A stretch of DNA of 64,000 bases from contig JADJFK010000022.1 in NCBI GenBank assembly GCA_016708585.1, positions 1 through 64,000 on the forward strand, in the 5' to 3' direction. Made by a program: the position numbers and the translations under genes. The DNA comes from Sulfuritalea sp. GTDB taxonomy: Bacteria; Pseudomonadota; Gammaproteobacteria; Burkholderiales; Rhodocyclaceae. The notes beneath the pieces were generated by a model. It had not been told where the DNA came from. It did not search any database and saw only the letters and a list, made by a program, of their open reading frames with translations. The stretch's first letter is position 1; each line of letters opens with the position of its first letter. Shown here piece by piece: positions 7,345 through 17,027 of the stretch.

Positions 7345-8901
7345 TCACATCTGACGCGCTATGCGCAAGGCGAACTTCGGCGCATCGGCAAGCTGCGCCT
7401 CGGCCTTTTCACCCGCGCTCTTCAGCGGCTTGTCGGATTCAATATCGAAGGGCCGGCTCAGTATCCGGACGTCGGTCTGCGGGTCGCGCAGCCGCGCGGC
7501 GAAATTCTCGATCAATTCGAGCTGGGCGCGCTTTTCGCTGAGCATGCCCAGCGGCAGTCGGGCATTTATCTCGATCACTGTCCAGACCGCTCCGGCGGCT
7601 GCGGCCGGCGTTGCCCCGACCGCAGCCGGAGACGGAGGCCGGGACTTTTCGCCGGCATCGATGCTGTCGGCAATTTTCCAGCTCAGGCTGGAAAGTTCGA
7701 TCCGGGGATAGTCGTTCAGCGCGAGGCTCAGGTGTTGCAGCAGCGTATCCATCGGCGGGGTGCGCTTGTTCAGCGCCTCGAAACGTCCGATCAGCGCGCG
7801 CAGGTTGTCCGGGCTGATGCCTGCCTTGGGCAGGGAATCGAGCAGCGCGTCGTATCGCTTCCTGTCGTCGTCGGCGACGGCTTTGGTGGTCTCGATCGAT
7901 TCGCGCAGCTCGTATACGTTGAGGGCGGTCTTGCCGGCATAAAGCAGGCACGCGGCAAGTATCAGCCATGCCGCGCTGGTGAGCGCGAAACGGATTCGCC
8001 AGAGCTTGTGGATGCGCGTGTCCGCGGCCGGGGCGAACTGCTGCGCGGGCGTCCTGGTCGCCAGGCCGTGGATGAACAGGTCGTCGGCAATGCTGTCGAC
8101 CGGGACGTCCTTGAGCCCCAGCTTGCGGGCCGCGGCGGCGAGGTCGAGGAACTCGAACTGGATTTCGCCGCTGCTGCGGCAGAATTCCTCCAGTATCGGC
8201 ATTTGCGCGGTGTGCGCCATGACCACTGTGCGCAACGCAGCTCCGCGCGGTATCTGGCGCTGGGCGAGGAGGTACTGGTAGATCTTGGCCGAGTCGTTGG
8301 CGCTGCTGCGGGCAACCTCTTCGAGGCCCTTGGTGGCAAGCGGCGAAAGTCGCGAGAAATGCAGCTTGCTCCCATCGAAGAAGCTTTGTCGCACGCCGCC
8401 GCGACTCAGGGAGACCAGCAGGACCGGCCCGGCGGCGCCCAGCAGCTGGCCGACGCATCCGGCAAGCACCAGCGGAACCGAATAGACCCCGGCGAGGTTG
8501 GCCTCCGCCGCGCGCAGGGTATCCAGCCACGGCGTGAATGTCTCGGCCCGCGTCAGCGCGGCGAACAGGATTTTTTCGTCGCGCCGGCCGGTCGCCGCGC
8601 GGCCCAGCGACATGGCCGCCGACAGGGGTGTGTTGTAGTAGTACTGGCCGAGCCGGCGCTGCAGCAGCGCGTTGCGGTCCCCGCCCTGGACGTAGGGCAG
8701 GTCCTCCAGCTGAAAGCCTTCCTCGGCGGTGTCCGCCAGCAGGTAGAAAATGCTGCCGCGATGTTCCTTCAGATAGGCGGCGAGCGCCTCCAGCCCGACG
8801 GGTTCAGGGGTGAACTCGCCCTCGGCGCGGACATGGCCGGCGTGCCAGTGGTGCGCCGTGAGCAGGGGGCCATCGAGGAGGAGGATGCGTTTGTCCGCCA
8901 T
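7345..8901 (-). CDS. PilM/PilN- or GspL-like pilus assembly protein (MshI-like)
   Basis: A 518-residue protein. The first ~310 residues look like a cytoplasmic actin-like PilM/GspL fold. A single membrane helix follows (FALTSAAWLILAACLLYAG, about 320-338), then a coiled coil and a PilN-like periplasmic domain ending in a predicted beta-sheet (VWTVIEINARLPL...). Fusions of the PilM and PilN parts in one chain are typical of MshI/GspL. The start ATG at 8901 shares one base with the TGA of the GspF-like gene (TGATG). It should connect the cytoplasmic ATPase/platform with the MshJ/MshK periplasmic parts. Sequence similarity by eye is weak; order and topology carry the call. Confidence 0.72.
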   Translation of the reverse strand: MADKRILLLDGPLLTAHHWHAGHVRAEGEFTPEPVGLEALAAYLKEHRGSIFYLLADTAEEGFQLEDLPYVQGGDRNALLQRRLGQYYYNTPLSAAMSLGRAATGRRDEKILFAALTRAETFTPWLDTLRAAEANLAGVYSVPLVLAGCVGQLLGAAGPVLLVSLSRGGVRQSFFDGSKLHFSRLSPLATKGLEEVARSSANDSAKIYQYLLAQRQIPRGAALRTVVMAHTAQMPILEEFCRSSGEIQFEFLDLAAAARKLGLKDVPVDSIADDLFIHGLATRTPAQQFAPAADTRIHKLWRIRFALTSAAWLILAACLLYAGKTALNVYELRESIETTKAVADDDRKRYDALLDSLPKAGISPDNLRALIGRFEALNKRTPPMDTLLQHLSLALNDYPRIELSSLSWKIADSIDAGEKSRPPSPAAVGATPAAAAGAVWTVIEINARLPLGMLSEKRAQLELIENFAARLRDPQTDVRILSRPFDIESDKPLKSAGEKAEAQLADAPKFALRIARQM

Positions 8902-10103
8902 CAGGTTTTCATCTTGGTAATGATGTCGTAAATCGGGCCCAGCACGGCCATCATGATCCAGCCGAGGATCACGCCGATGGTCACGGTCATGACCGGTTCG
9001 ATCATGGATTGCACCTTTTCGATGGACTCGCGAACATCGCGATTGTAAAAGTAGCTGACATTGGCTAGCGCGGTGTCGAGTTGCCCGGTATTCTCGCCCA
9101 CCCGCAGCATGCGCAGCACCAGCGGCGGGAACATGCCGGCAGTCTGGAAGGCCACCGTCACGTTCTGGCCTTCGGCAATCAGTTCGCCGACCTTTTGCAG
9201 TCCTTCCTTGATGACCAGGTTGCCGACCACGTCCTCGGTGGCTTTTATGGAATCGAGAATGGTGATACCCGAAGAATACATCATGGCAAATACCGACGCG
9301 AATCGCGACAGGATGATCTTGCGCAGGATTTCTCCAATGTAGGGCAGGCGCAGCTTGAGATCGTCGAACCTGTAGCGCGCCTCCGGGTTGGAGGCGACCA
9401 GAAAGGCGCCGACGGCGGCCAGGATCAGCGGCAGGCCCAGTACGACATACCAGTAGTTGACGAAGAATTCCGACGTAGCGATCAGTATCCTGGTCTGCAG
9501 CGGCAGTTCCTGGCCCATGTTGCGGATGAAACCGGCCATCTTGGGGACGAGGTAGATCATCATGAACAAGGTGATCGCAACCACCACCGTGCCGAGGAAT
9601 GCCGGATACATCACGAGCTTCTTGGTGTGCGCCGCGAGTTCGTCCTGCCACTTCAGCGATTCGAGCAGGTTGTTGAGCACCTCCGGCAGGGCGCCGGTCT
9701 CCTCGCCGGCGCGGACCAGGCTGACCATCACCCCGTCGAAGGTCTGCGGATGCTCGGCCAGCGCCTGGGACAGCGTCTTGCCGCCTTCGATGCTCTCGAT
9801 CATGCTGGCGATGACTTCGCGAAAGCGCGGGTTTTCGAGGCTGTCGCGCAAGTCCGTCAGGCTTTCGATCAGCGACACGCCGGCGCGCGCGAGCTGTTCC
9901 AGATGGAAGCAGAAGTTGATCAGCTCGGGACGGCTGATCCTTGCCCGGTTACCCAGGCGGCCCTGGCGCACCGGATTGCCGTTGATGAAGTCGAGGTCCA
10001 TGCGCTTGAGGCGCATTTCGAGATCGATCAGGTTGATGGCGTCAAGGCGGCCCATCACACTGCGGCCGGCGGGATTTATCGCCTTGTATTCGTAAAGGGC
10101 CAT
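8901..10103 (-). CDS. mshG: Type II secretion/type IV pilus platform protein (GspF/MshG family)
   Basis: A 400-residue polytopic inner-membrane protein. It starts with MALYEYKAINPAGRSVMGRLDA, the usual GspF/PilC opening, and has two T2SSF domains, each with a GxxLxxAL(A/-) helix pattern (IEGGKTLSQALAEHP near 127-141; a second around 330). Membrane helices lie near residues 175-195, 225-245 and 375-395. It is the platform for the MshE-type ATPase encoded just upstream and would anchor pilus assembly or retraction. The length is standard for the family. Confidence 0.93.
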   Translation of the reverse strand: MALYEYKAINPAGRSVMGRLDAINLIDLEMRLKRMDLDFINGNPVRQGRLGNRARISRPELINFCFHLEQLARAGVSLIESLTDLRDSLENPRFREVIASMIESIEGGKTLSQALAEHPQTFDGVMVSLVRAGEETGALPEVLNNLLESLKWQDELAAHTKKLVMYPAFLGTVVVAITLFMMIYLVPKMAGFIRNMGQELPLQTRILIATSEFFVNYWYVVLGLPLILAAVGAFLVASNPEARYRFDDLKLRLPYIGEILRKIILSRFASVFAMMYSSGITILDSIKATEDVVGNLVIKEGLQKVGELIAEGQNVTVAFQTAGMFPPLVLRMLRVGENTGQLDTALANVSYFYNRDVRESIEKVQSMIEPVMTVTIGVILGWIMMAVLGPIYDIITKMKT

Positions 10104-10150
10104 GGTCTGGATATCTGCGGGCTTGCTCGGCGCGCCTGGTCGCTGCGCGC

Positions 10151-11875
10151 TTACATCCGTTCGGTCAGGTCGATGACGCGACCGACTTCTTCGATCGAGG
10201 TCGAGCCGTCGAGCACCCGCCGCAGGCCGTCGTCGGCCAGGGGACGGAAGCCTTTTTCGTGGGCGAGGCGGCGAATTTCGCGCTGGGTGGCGCGGCGGGC
10301 GATCAGGTCGTCGAGGTCGTTGTCGAGGCGCAGCATCTCCATGATCGCCAGGCGGCCGCGATAGCCCTGGTATTCACAGTGGTCGCAACCGGCCGCGCGG
10401 TAGATGATCGGCGCCGGCTGGCCGCTGGCGACGCCGATCAGCTTGCATTCGTGGGCTTCCGCCGGGTAGGGCTTGCGGCAGTGGACGCAGAGGCGGCGCA
10501 CCAGGCGCTGGGCGACGATGCCGATGATGTTGCCGGCCATGATGTCGGGCAGCACGCCGATGTCGAGCAGGCGCGGGATCGCGCCCAGCGCCGAGTTGGT
10601 GTGCAGGGTCGAGAATACCTGGTGGCCCGTCATCGCGGCGCGAAAGGCCATCTCCGCGGTATCGGCATCGCGGATCTCGCCGACCAGGATGACGTCCGGA
10701 TCCTGGCGCATCATCGAGCGTATGCCGTTGGCAAAATCCAGCTTGGCCGATTCCGCCACCGACGTCTGGCGGATCATGGCCATCGGATACTCGACCGGAT
10801 CCTCGAGGGTCATGATGTTGACGCCCTCTTCGTTGATGTGGTTGAGCACCGAGTAGAGCGTGGTGGTCTTGCCGCTGCCGGTGGGGCCGGTGACCAGGAT
10901 GATGCCTTCCGGCCGGGCTACCATCAATTTCATCAGCACCATCTGGTGCTCGTCCAGCCCCAGCCCGTCGAGCGGAACGATGCCCTTCTGCCGGTCGAGG
11001 ATGCGCAGGACGATGTTCTCGCCGTGGATGGTCGGCTGCGAGGCGACGCGGAAATCGACCGGGCGGCCGCTGACATTGATCGAGATGCGGCCGTCCTGGG
11101 GGGCGCGGGTCTCGGCGATGTTCATGCCGCTGACCACCTTGATGCGCACCGCCATGGCCGCCCAGTAGGTCTTGTGCAGGGCGCGGATCTGGCGCAGGAT
11201 GCCGTCGATGCGATAGCGGATGCGCAGGAAGTTGGCCTCCGGCTCGAAGTGCACGTCCGACGCGTCGTGCTTGACGGCGTCGGTGAGCAGCGCATCGACC
11301 AGGCGCACCACGGGCTGGCTGTATTCGTCGAGCGACGCCGAAAGGCTGCGGTAGTCGATCTCGCCGGTCTCGATTTCATGCAGGATGCCGTCGATCGACA
11401 GTTCGTGGCCGTAATACTGGTCGATGGCGCGGGCGATTTCCGATTCGCCGGCGATCAGGGTTTCGATGGTCAGATCGGGATGGACAAGCGTCCGCAACTT
11501 GTCCAGGGCGACGATGTCGTTCGGATCGGCGATGGCGATGGTAAGGCGCTGCCCGATCCTGGAATAACTGAGGGCGAGCAGCAGGTGGCGCTTCGCGAGC
11601 TCGCGCGGGATCAGGCGCAAGGCGTCCGCATCGACGATCGAATTCGATAGGTCGACGGGCCGGTGGCCGAGAGATTCGCCCAGGGCGTCACGCAGCGTTG
11701 CTTCGGAGACGAATCCGAGGGCGACCAGCAATTTGCCCACCGGCTGGTTGGACTTCATCTGCTCCAGCAGCGCAATGCGCAACTGATCCTCGCTGATCAC
11801 TCCTTGCGAGATCAGGATCTGGCCAATGGGTCGGCGGCTGGGCGGCGAATTCATACGAGCATCATTATCCCGCAT
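10151..11875 (-). CDS. mshE: Type II/IV secretion assembly ATPase (GspE/PilB/MshE family)
   Basis: A hexameric pilus-assembly ATPase of 574 residues. An N-terminal MshEN/GspE_N domain (GQILISQGVISEDQL...) is followed by the catalytic core. That core has Walker A GPTGSGKTT at residues 330-338, an Asp box (MTLEDPVEYP), Walker B (DPDVILVGEIRD), a His box (GHQVFSTLHTN) and a tetracysteine zinc site (CVHC ... CDHC) as in PilB/GspE. MshEN domains of this type can bind c-di-GMP, so second-messenger control is possible. The ATG at 11875 is used; a second ATG at 11854 is equally plausible and neither has an obvious Shine-Dalgarno. Confidence 0.94.
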   Translation of the reverse strand: MRDNDARMNSPPSRRPIGQILISQGVISEDQLRIALLEQMKSNQPVGKLLVALGFVSEATLRDALGESLGHRPVDLSNSIVDADALRLIPRELAKRHLLLALSYSRIGQRLTIAIADPNDIVALDKLRTLVHPDLTIETLIAGESEIARAIDQYYGHELSIDGILHEIETGEIDYRSLSASLDEYSQPVVRLVDALLTDAVKHDASDVHFEPEANFLRIRYRIDGILRQIRALHKTYWAAMAVRIKVVSGMNIAETRAPQDGRISINVSGRPVDFRVASQPTIHGENIVLRILDRQKGIVPLDGLGLDEHQMVLMKLMVARPEGIILVTGPTGSGKTTTLYSVLNHINEEGVNIMTLEDPVEYPMAMIRQTSVAESAKLDFANGIRSMMRQDPDVILVGEIRDADTAEMAFRAAMTGHQVFSTLHTNSALGAIPRLLDIGVLPDIMAGNIIGIVAQRLVRRLCVHCRKPYPAEAHECKLIGVASGQPAPIIYRAAGCDHCEYQGYRGRLAIMEMLRLDNDLDDLIARRATQREIRRLAHEKGFRPLADDGLRRVLDGSTSIEEVGRVIDLTERM

Positions 11876-11979
11876 CTACCCGCAAGGGCAAGTCCCGCGG
11901 CATGAAAAACGGAGGGCGATTGCGGGTGTTGCGGGCTGCGCGGACGGTCGCCACGATGTTTTCCCTTGGCAGTCGGCTT

Positions 11980-12010
11980 GCTTGCCGGCTTTCGCACATC
12001 GCCGGCAAGC
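11980..12010. terminator. Strong hairpin between TPR and ATPase genes
   Basis: A perfect 10-bp inverted repeat (GCTTGCCGGC / GCCGGCAAGC) with an 11-base loop lies in the 157-base gap after the TPR gene. It lacks a T-run. It could attenuate read-through within the pilus locus or protect mRNA ends. Confidence 0.4.
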
Positions 12011-12032
12011 CGGCCCCCGGGCGATGTGCCCG

Positions 12033-13424
12033 TCAGCGCTGCAGAATCTGGAGCCGTGCGGCAGCCTGGGCGGGGTCGAAGCTTGACCGATGGTTCTGCG
12101 CCGCGGCGACGGCCAGGGCGTAGTACTGCGCGGCCAGCTTGTTCTGGCGCATATGCTCGAGGCTGATGGCCAGGTTGTAAAGAATGTCGGGATTGTCCTG
12201 CTCCGCGTTGTAGGCCCGGAAGTAGGCCTGTTGGGCCTCGTTCCAGCGGCCCTGGCGGGCGTAGAGATTTCCGAGCGCGAATTGCGGTGCGGCGAGGTCG
12301 GGCTGAGCGGCGGAAAGCGATTTCAACCGGCTTTCGGCAGCGCCGGGATCGATCTGCGAACGGTTGTTGACGAGAGCCGATACGGCCACCGTGTCTTGCG
12401 GGTCGGCCTCGGCGATACGCCGGTACAGCAGGTCGGCCTGTTCGTGGCGGCCTTGTCGCACGGCGATTGCGGCCAGGCCATGCAGGGCGTCGGTGTTGCG
12501 CGGATCCGACTTTTGGGCGCGTTCGTATTCGAGTTGTGCCTGTTCCAGGTCCCCCCGGTTGAATGCCTCGAAGCCTCGCAACAGGGCGGGGTTGACCTTC
12601 AGCGGCGCCTTGGTCACGCGCACCGGGCTGTCCGCATCAGGCTCTGCTACCGGTGCCGGACGAGTACGACGCGGGGCGGTCGGGGCCTTCGCGGCGGTCG
12701 GCGCGACGTCATCGTCTTCCTTCTCGGCGGCAGCGGGAATCCCCGGACCGGGCGCCGTCGACGCACCGGTCGCCGGTGCCGCGGTTGGAGCCCCGGGCGC
12801 CGCCGCAATAGTCGGCGCCGGCGGTACGGCGGCTGGCGGCGTGACGGCGGGTGCCGGCATGGCGGTCGGCGGCGGCCGGCTGGCGACGAGTGGGGCCTTG
12901 GGCTGCAACTGCCACCAGAAATATCCGCCGATGCCACAGACCGCAAGAACCGTCACCGCTCCGACCGTGATGGCAAAGGCGTTTTTCCGTCCCGATGGCT
13001 TGTCGGCCTGCTTTGCGGCAAAAACGTTCTGTGCCGCGGATCGGTCTTGCGGGGCCGCCGATTCCGTTTGCGGACGTCGGGCTTCCTGGGCACCGGGTGT
13101 GCGGGCCGGTCTGTTGGTTGCCGCCTGTTCGGTGGATGATTCTATCGCCGCCGGGGATGGAGCCGTTGCCTGTGCTTTCAGCCGCGCGGCGGCTGCCTCC
13201 CTGGCCTCGGCCAGAAACTGGGTATCGATCTCTTCAAGGCGTGACGCGAGGGCCTCGGGCGACAGATTTTCTGCCGAGGCGGATGCTGGCGGACTCGAGT
13301 CGGCCATCGGTTCCAGCATCAGTCCTGCCGTGGCGTCCTGCCCGCTTGCATCGCCCGCAGTTTCTCCTTGCCCCTGACGCTTGGCCAGTTCGGCCTTTTT
13401 CAGGGCGTCCATCAGCAGGCTCAT
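12033..13424 (-). CDS. TPR-containing membrane protein (MshN-like)
   Basis: A 463-residue bitopic protein. The start MSLLMDALKKAELAK is typical of MshN/GspB-type proteins. A membrane helix (NAFAITVGAVTVLAVCGIGGYFWW) lies near residues 147-170, followed by a ~90-residue Pro/Ala-rich linker and C-terminal tetratricopeptide repeats (residues ~270-460, with GLAAIAVRQGRHEQADLLYRR and FALGNLYARQGRWNEAQQAYFRA units). The linker contains one in-frame copy of the 23-bp motif, read as VPPAPT. The ATG overlaps the secretin TGA (ATGA). It probably bridges the inner-membrane ATPase partner and the secretin. Confidence 0.85.
   Translation of the reverse strand: MSLLMDALKKAELAKRQGQGETAGDASGQDATAGLMLEPMADSSPPASASAENLSPEALASRLEEIDTQFLAEAREAAAARLKAQATAPSPAAIESSTEQAATNRPARTPGAQEARRPQTESAAPQDRSAAQNVFAAKQADKPSGRKNAFAITVGAVTVLAVCGIGGYFWWQLQPKAPLVASRPPPTAMPAPAVTPPAAVPPAPTIAAAPGAPTAAPATGASTAPGPGIPAAAEKEDDDVAPTAAKAPTAPRRTRPAPVAEPDADSPVRVTKAPLKVNPALLRGFEAFNRGDLEQAQLEYERAQKSDPRNTDALHGLAAIAVRQGRHEQADLLYRRIAEADPQDTVAVSALVNNRSQIDPGAAESRLKSLSAAQPDLAAPQFALGNLYARQGRWNEAQQAYFRAYNAEQDNPDILYNLAISLEHMRQNKLAAQYYALAVAAAQNHRSSFDPAQAAARLQILQR
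12808..12830 (-). repeat. 23-bp dispersed motif, copy 3 (inside TPR gene)
   Basis: On the minus strand it reads GCCGTACCGCC then GGCGCCGACTAT, one mismatch from the ACTTT end. Sense orientation, in frame as AVPPAPTI within the Pro/Ala linker. Confidence 0.55.
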
Positions 13425-15250
13425 TGCGGAGCCGCTCCCGAGGGTCCGAATAAATTCAGTTTTTCGGGCCCCGGATTGTTGCCGAAGAAATTCTTGGCAG
13501 GCAACTGGTCACGGAAGCTGCGGTAATCGCCATTGATGCTCGGATCGCGAATGACTGTGGGCTTGAGCAGGATGACGAGCTCGGTTTTTTTGGTCTTGTC
13601 GTTGTGGGAATTGAAAAGCAGTCCTAGCCCGGGGAAACGCGAAATTCCCGGCACGGTGTCGGTACTGTTGTTGAGTTCGTCTTCCATAAGTCCGCCCATG
13701 ACGGCGATTTCACCGTCGGTGAGCCGGAGCATGGACTCCATTTCGCGGGTCTGGATCTCGGGTACTTTATTCAATGGCGTTATTGGGTCTTCTATGTAGC
13801 GCAATACCCGCGAGATGGATGGCCTTACGTTCAGCAGGATGGATCCGTTCTCGCTGACCTGGGGTGTGACGCTCATGACCAGGCCCACTGCAACCGTTTG
13901 CGCGGTGGCGGTCTGGACTGGCGGAATGGTGGTGTTGCCCGTTACCACGGCAGAGTCGGTCTTGATGTTGAAATAAACCACGTTGTCGACCACCTTGAGC
14001 ATGGCCGTCTGGTTGTTGAGCACGCTCATTTTCGGGCTGGACAGGACCTTGACGTTGCCGAAGGTTTCCAGCAGCGACAGGGTGGCGACAATGCCCAGCC
14101 CCGGCGACACATAGTTCAGCAGGAAAGGCAGGGCTCCCCGAACCACATCGCTTCCGGGAGCCGGCAGAGTAGCGACGCCACCGCCGGTTCTCTGGACCAT
14201 CGACCAACCGGCGGACGGTGGCCCGGGACGAAGTGAACGCAAACTCGACCACTGGATGCCTTGTTGATATTCGTCCTTCAGGCTGACTTCGGCGATGGTG
14301 GCCTCGATAACTACTTGGCGCCGTGCGCTGGTGAGGATCATGTCGAGGTATTCCTGGACTTTCTCGTGCTGCCTTGATGTGGCGCGAACCACGACGACAC
14401 CGGCGTCAGGGTTTACGATGATCGACGCCGCCTCGCGGAACGTGGTGCGTTTGACCACCGTAGTCCCCTGTTGTTGCAGACTGGCGCTATTGGGACTGCC
14501 AGCAAGGCTGGTCGTGGCAGCCCTGCCGGCAGACTGGGCGCCTTGGGCTCCTGAACCCGTGGTGGCCTGCTGGTCCGAGCGCTCGATGACGGTTTCACTG
14601 GAGCCTTCCGGCAGGACCTTGTCCGTCTCGCGCAGGATTTCTTTCAGGTTCTTTTCCAGCGACAGCCAGAACTCGTTCTTGGCTTTGCTCGTAACGGACG
14701 TAGTGGAGTTGTTGCCGCCACCTGACGAACCGCCGCCGCCGACACCGGAACTGGTGGATGCAACTGACGTGTTGATCGAGTTGGTGCCGCTCACATCGCG
14801 CGACATATTGACGTAGTCGATCGTGTAGTTTCGCAGGAAGGGGGTGTCGGTCATCACGATCAGATTCGGGCCATCGATTTCCCAGCGCATGTCGATCTGC
14901 TTGGAAATGCGGGACAGAATCTGCTGCAACGTCTGATCGATGGCATTGATGGTCACCACGCCATTGATTCCGGGATGGATGTCAACGTTGAGTTTGGCGT
15001 CGCGGGCAAGCGCAAACAGAAGGTCTTGTACGGGGATATTGCGCACCGATACCGAGTAGGACTCGGTTTTTGCCGCCGCTTTCGGGCGCGGCAAGGTCAC
15101 TGTATTGGCGACCGGCGGCGGGATATCGGGGTTCGCGGCGGCGACTCCTTCCGCGCGGATGTGTCCTGCCGATGGCGGTTGCGTCGGAATGCCGCCGCAC
15201 GCCGTCAGCATCAAGCCGGCGGCCAGTGCCGGAGCGAATGGCGAAATCAT
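13421..15250 (-). CDS. mshL: Outer-membrane secretin lipoprotein (MshL/PilQ/GspD family)
   Basis: Forms the outer-membrane ring through which the pilus passes. With the ATG at 15250 it has 609 residues and a lipobox (LTAC-G, Cys18). An STN/N0 domain (VSVRNIPVQDLLFALARDAKLNVDIHPGI) is followed by N1-type domains, a Gly/Ser-rich spacer (SGVGGGGSSGGGNN), and the secretin domain from about residue 330. That domain has the characteristic VPGISRFPGLGLLF and TELVILLKPTVI near the C-terminus. The signal lacks a basic n-region from 15250. A TTG at 15259, preceded by GGGG, or starts at 15286/15307 would add Arg residues, so the exact start is open. A promoter-like element overlaps 15299-15328. Confidence 0.9.
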   Translation of the reverse strand: MISPFAPALAAGLMLTACGGIPTQPPSAGHIRAEGVAAANPDIPPPVANTVTLPRPKAAAKTESYSVSVRNIPVQDLLFALARDAKLNVDIHPGINGVVTINAIDQTLQQILSRISKQIDMRWEIDGPNLIVMTDTPFLRNYTIDYVNMSRDVSGTNSINTSVASTSSGVGGGGSSGGGNNSTTSVTSKAKNEFWLSLEKNLKEILRETDKVLPEGSSETVIERSDQQATTGSGAQGAQSAGRAATTSLAGSPNSASLQQQGTTVVKRTTFREAASIIVNPDAGVVVVRATSRQHEKVQEYLDMILTSARRQVVIEATIAEVSLKDEYQQGIQWSSLRSLRPGPPSAGWSMVQRTGGGVATLPAPGSDVVRGALPFLLNYVSPGLGIVATLSLLETFGNVKVLSSPKMSVLNNQTAMLKVVDNVVYFNIKTDSAVVTGNTTIPPVQTATAQTVAVGLVMSVTPQVSENGSILLNVRPSISRVLRYIEDPITPLNKVPEIQTREMESMLRLTDGEIAVMGGLMEDELNNSTDTVPGISRFPGLGLLFNSHNDKTKKTELVILLKPTVIRDPSINGDYRSFRDQLPAKNFFGNNPGPEKLNLFGPSGAAPQ

Positions 15251-15298
15251 TAATGGGCGCAAACGAATCCCCGATCTGATGGGCACATTGAAATTAGC

Positions 15299-15328
15299 AT
15301 AACACATTATGTTTTCGATGCAAGTCAA
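15299..15328 (-). promoter_or_regulatory. Possible sigma-70 promoter for secretin and downstream pilus genes
   Basis: In an unusually AT-rich 115-base gap the minus strand shows TTGACT (15323-15328), an 18-base spacer and TGTTAT (15299-15304). The predicted transcription start near 15290 would leave ~40 untranslated bases before the ATG at 15250 and argues against the upstream start codons. This is a match by eye only. Confidence 0.4.
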
Positions 15329-15374
15329 TGATTTGATGGACTGAGCTTGTTCAGTTCCGAGGGTCACGCTGGCG

Positions 15375-17021
15375 TCAGCGAAGTCGCGCCACTTTGCGCG
15401 GGTAGGGTTTGTTCGCCCGCAATGGCTTCGGCAGCTCGCGAATGTCGGCAGCCGCTGCTGCCCTCGTCGGATAGTTTCCATACGTCACTCCCAGGCGCGG
15501 CCTGCCGCTGAGTTCGGAATAATAGACGTGAATGTCGTTCATTTCAGGCTTGCCGGATGACAAGCGACGCAGCAAGGTTTCGACTTCGGCATGCTGGCTG
15601 GCGTCGGTGGCGAATACCTGGATGAACCAGTGATCATCAGGCAGTTGTTGCAGCCAAATCTGACCGGCTTCGAGACGTTCGCGGGTGAGTGGCCCGAATT
15701 TTGGCTTTACTTGTTTCGGCGGCGGCGCAGCAAGGTTGACTTCCGCCTTTGCGCCGGGTGTCGGCGCAATTGCAGCAACCGGCGCGGACGCGGAACCCGC
15801 GGCAACCGCTGATGGGTTGGCTGGTGGCGAGGCCACGGGGTTGGGCGCGCTGCCGGACGGCTGTGGGGTGGTCGTCGGGATTGCCGCGGGCGGCAATGAG
15901 GCGAGTGGGGGAGTCGCAGGTGGCGATCCAGGTGGCGTACCTTCTGCCGCAGCGGGTGGTGCGGCATTTGGCTGTGGGGACGCTGGCGGCCCGCTGGTTG
16001 TGGTCGGTGCAGCGGGTTCGGCACCGGCAGGAGGCGTGGCTGTGGCTGCACTGGCAGGTGCCGCCGGTGCAGCAGCCGGCATTGCCGGAACGCCGGTTTC
16101 CGTGCGCGACAGGATCAGCCAGGTAGCGCCAGCGAGGATGAGGATGGTGAGTGCGATGACGATCCAGAGGCTCCGGGTCCGCCCTCTCGCCCTGCCGCCG
16201 CCATAGGTGGCGTCGCTGAATTCGCAGTCGCGGATCGCAGCCTGCGTTTCCTTGGTGCCGATCTGGTGGCTGCCCGCTGAAAAGGCCGCGAGCAGGGCCT
16301 TGTCGGCGAGGATGTTGATGCGACGGGTGAGGCCCAGGGAACTCTGCTCGATCAGCTTCAGCGCAGGCGGAGCGAATATGCTGGGGCCGCGATAGCCGGC
16401 GGCGCGCATGCGGAAATCGAGGTAGTGGCTGATGTCTTCGCGGACCAGCGGCTCCAGGCCGAAATTGTGGGTGATGCGCTCCTTCAATTGGCGCATGTCG
16501 GGACGGGCGAGGATGTCGTTCAGCTCGGGCTGGCCGAAGAGCACCAGTTGCAGCAGCTTGCTGTGGTTGGTTTCGAGGTTCGACAGCAGGCGGATTTCCT
16601 CGAGCGTTTCGGTCGGCATGGCGTGGGCTTCGTCGATCAGGACCACCACCTGCCGGCCTTCACCATAGGACTTGATCAGGTGGTCGTGCAAGGCGCGCAT
16701 GACGACCGAGGAACGGGCATTGTCGGGTATGTCCAGGCGCAACTCGTCGGCGATGGCGTAGAGGATGTCGTCGCGCGAGAGGGACGGGTTGGCCAGGTAG
16801 ATGATGGTGACTCTATCGGGCAGGCGTTCCATCAATACGCGGCAGAGCATGGTTTTGCCGCTGCCGACTTCGCCGCTGACCTTGACGATGCCTTCGTCGT
16901 GGGTGATGGCGTAGACGAGGGCGTCGAGGGTTGCGCCGCGATTGGCTCCCTCGAAGAAGAAGTCGGTATGGGGCGTGATGCGGAAGGGCGGTTCGTTGAG
17001 GCCGAAGTGCTCCAGGTACAT
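15375..17021 (-). CDS. mshM: ExeA/MshM-like AAA ATPase with SPOR-like C-terminus
   Basis: A 548-residue membrane-anchored ATPase. The opening MYLEHFGLNEPPFRITPHTDFFF is the classic ExeA/GspA/MshM start. Walker A (GEVGSGKT, residues 50-57) and Walker B (VVVLIDEAH near 128) are clear. A membrane helix follows at about 287-306, then a ~120-residue Pro/Ala/Thr spacer. The C-terminal ~90 residues (WFIQVFATDASQHAEVETLLRRL...) look like a peptidoglycan-binding SPOR domain. ExeA-type proteins help insert the secretin through the peptidoglycan; the adjacent secretin gene fits. It starts 6 bases after the response-regulator stop. Confidence 0.9.
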   Translation of the reverse strand: MYLEHFGLNEPPFRITPHTDFFFEGANRGATLDALVYAITHDEGIVKVSGEVGSGKTMLCRVLMERLPDRVTIIYLANPSLSRDDILYAIADELRLDIPDNARSSVVMRALHDHLIKSYGEGRQVVVLIDEAHAMPTETLEEIRLLSNLETNHSKLLQLVLFGQPELNDILARPDMRQLKERITHNFGLEPLVREDISHYLDFRMRAAGYRGPSIFAPPALKLIEQSSLGLTRRINILADKALLAAFSAGSHQIGTKETQAAIRDCEFSDATYGGGRARGRTRSLWIVIALTILILAGATWLILSRTETGVPAMPAAAPAAPASAATATPPAGAEPAAPTTTSGPPASPQPNAAPPAAAEGTPPGSPPATPPLASLPPAAIPTTTPQPSGSAPNPVASPPANPSAVAAGSASAPVAAIAPTPGAKAEVNLAAPPPKQVKPKFGPLTRERLEAGQIWLQQLPDDHWFIQVFATDASQHAEVETLLRRLSSGKPEMNDIHVYYSELSGRPRLGVTYGNYPTRAAAAADIRELPKPLRANKPYPRKVARLR

Positions 17022-17027
17022 GGTCGT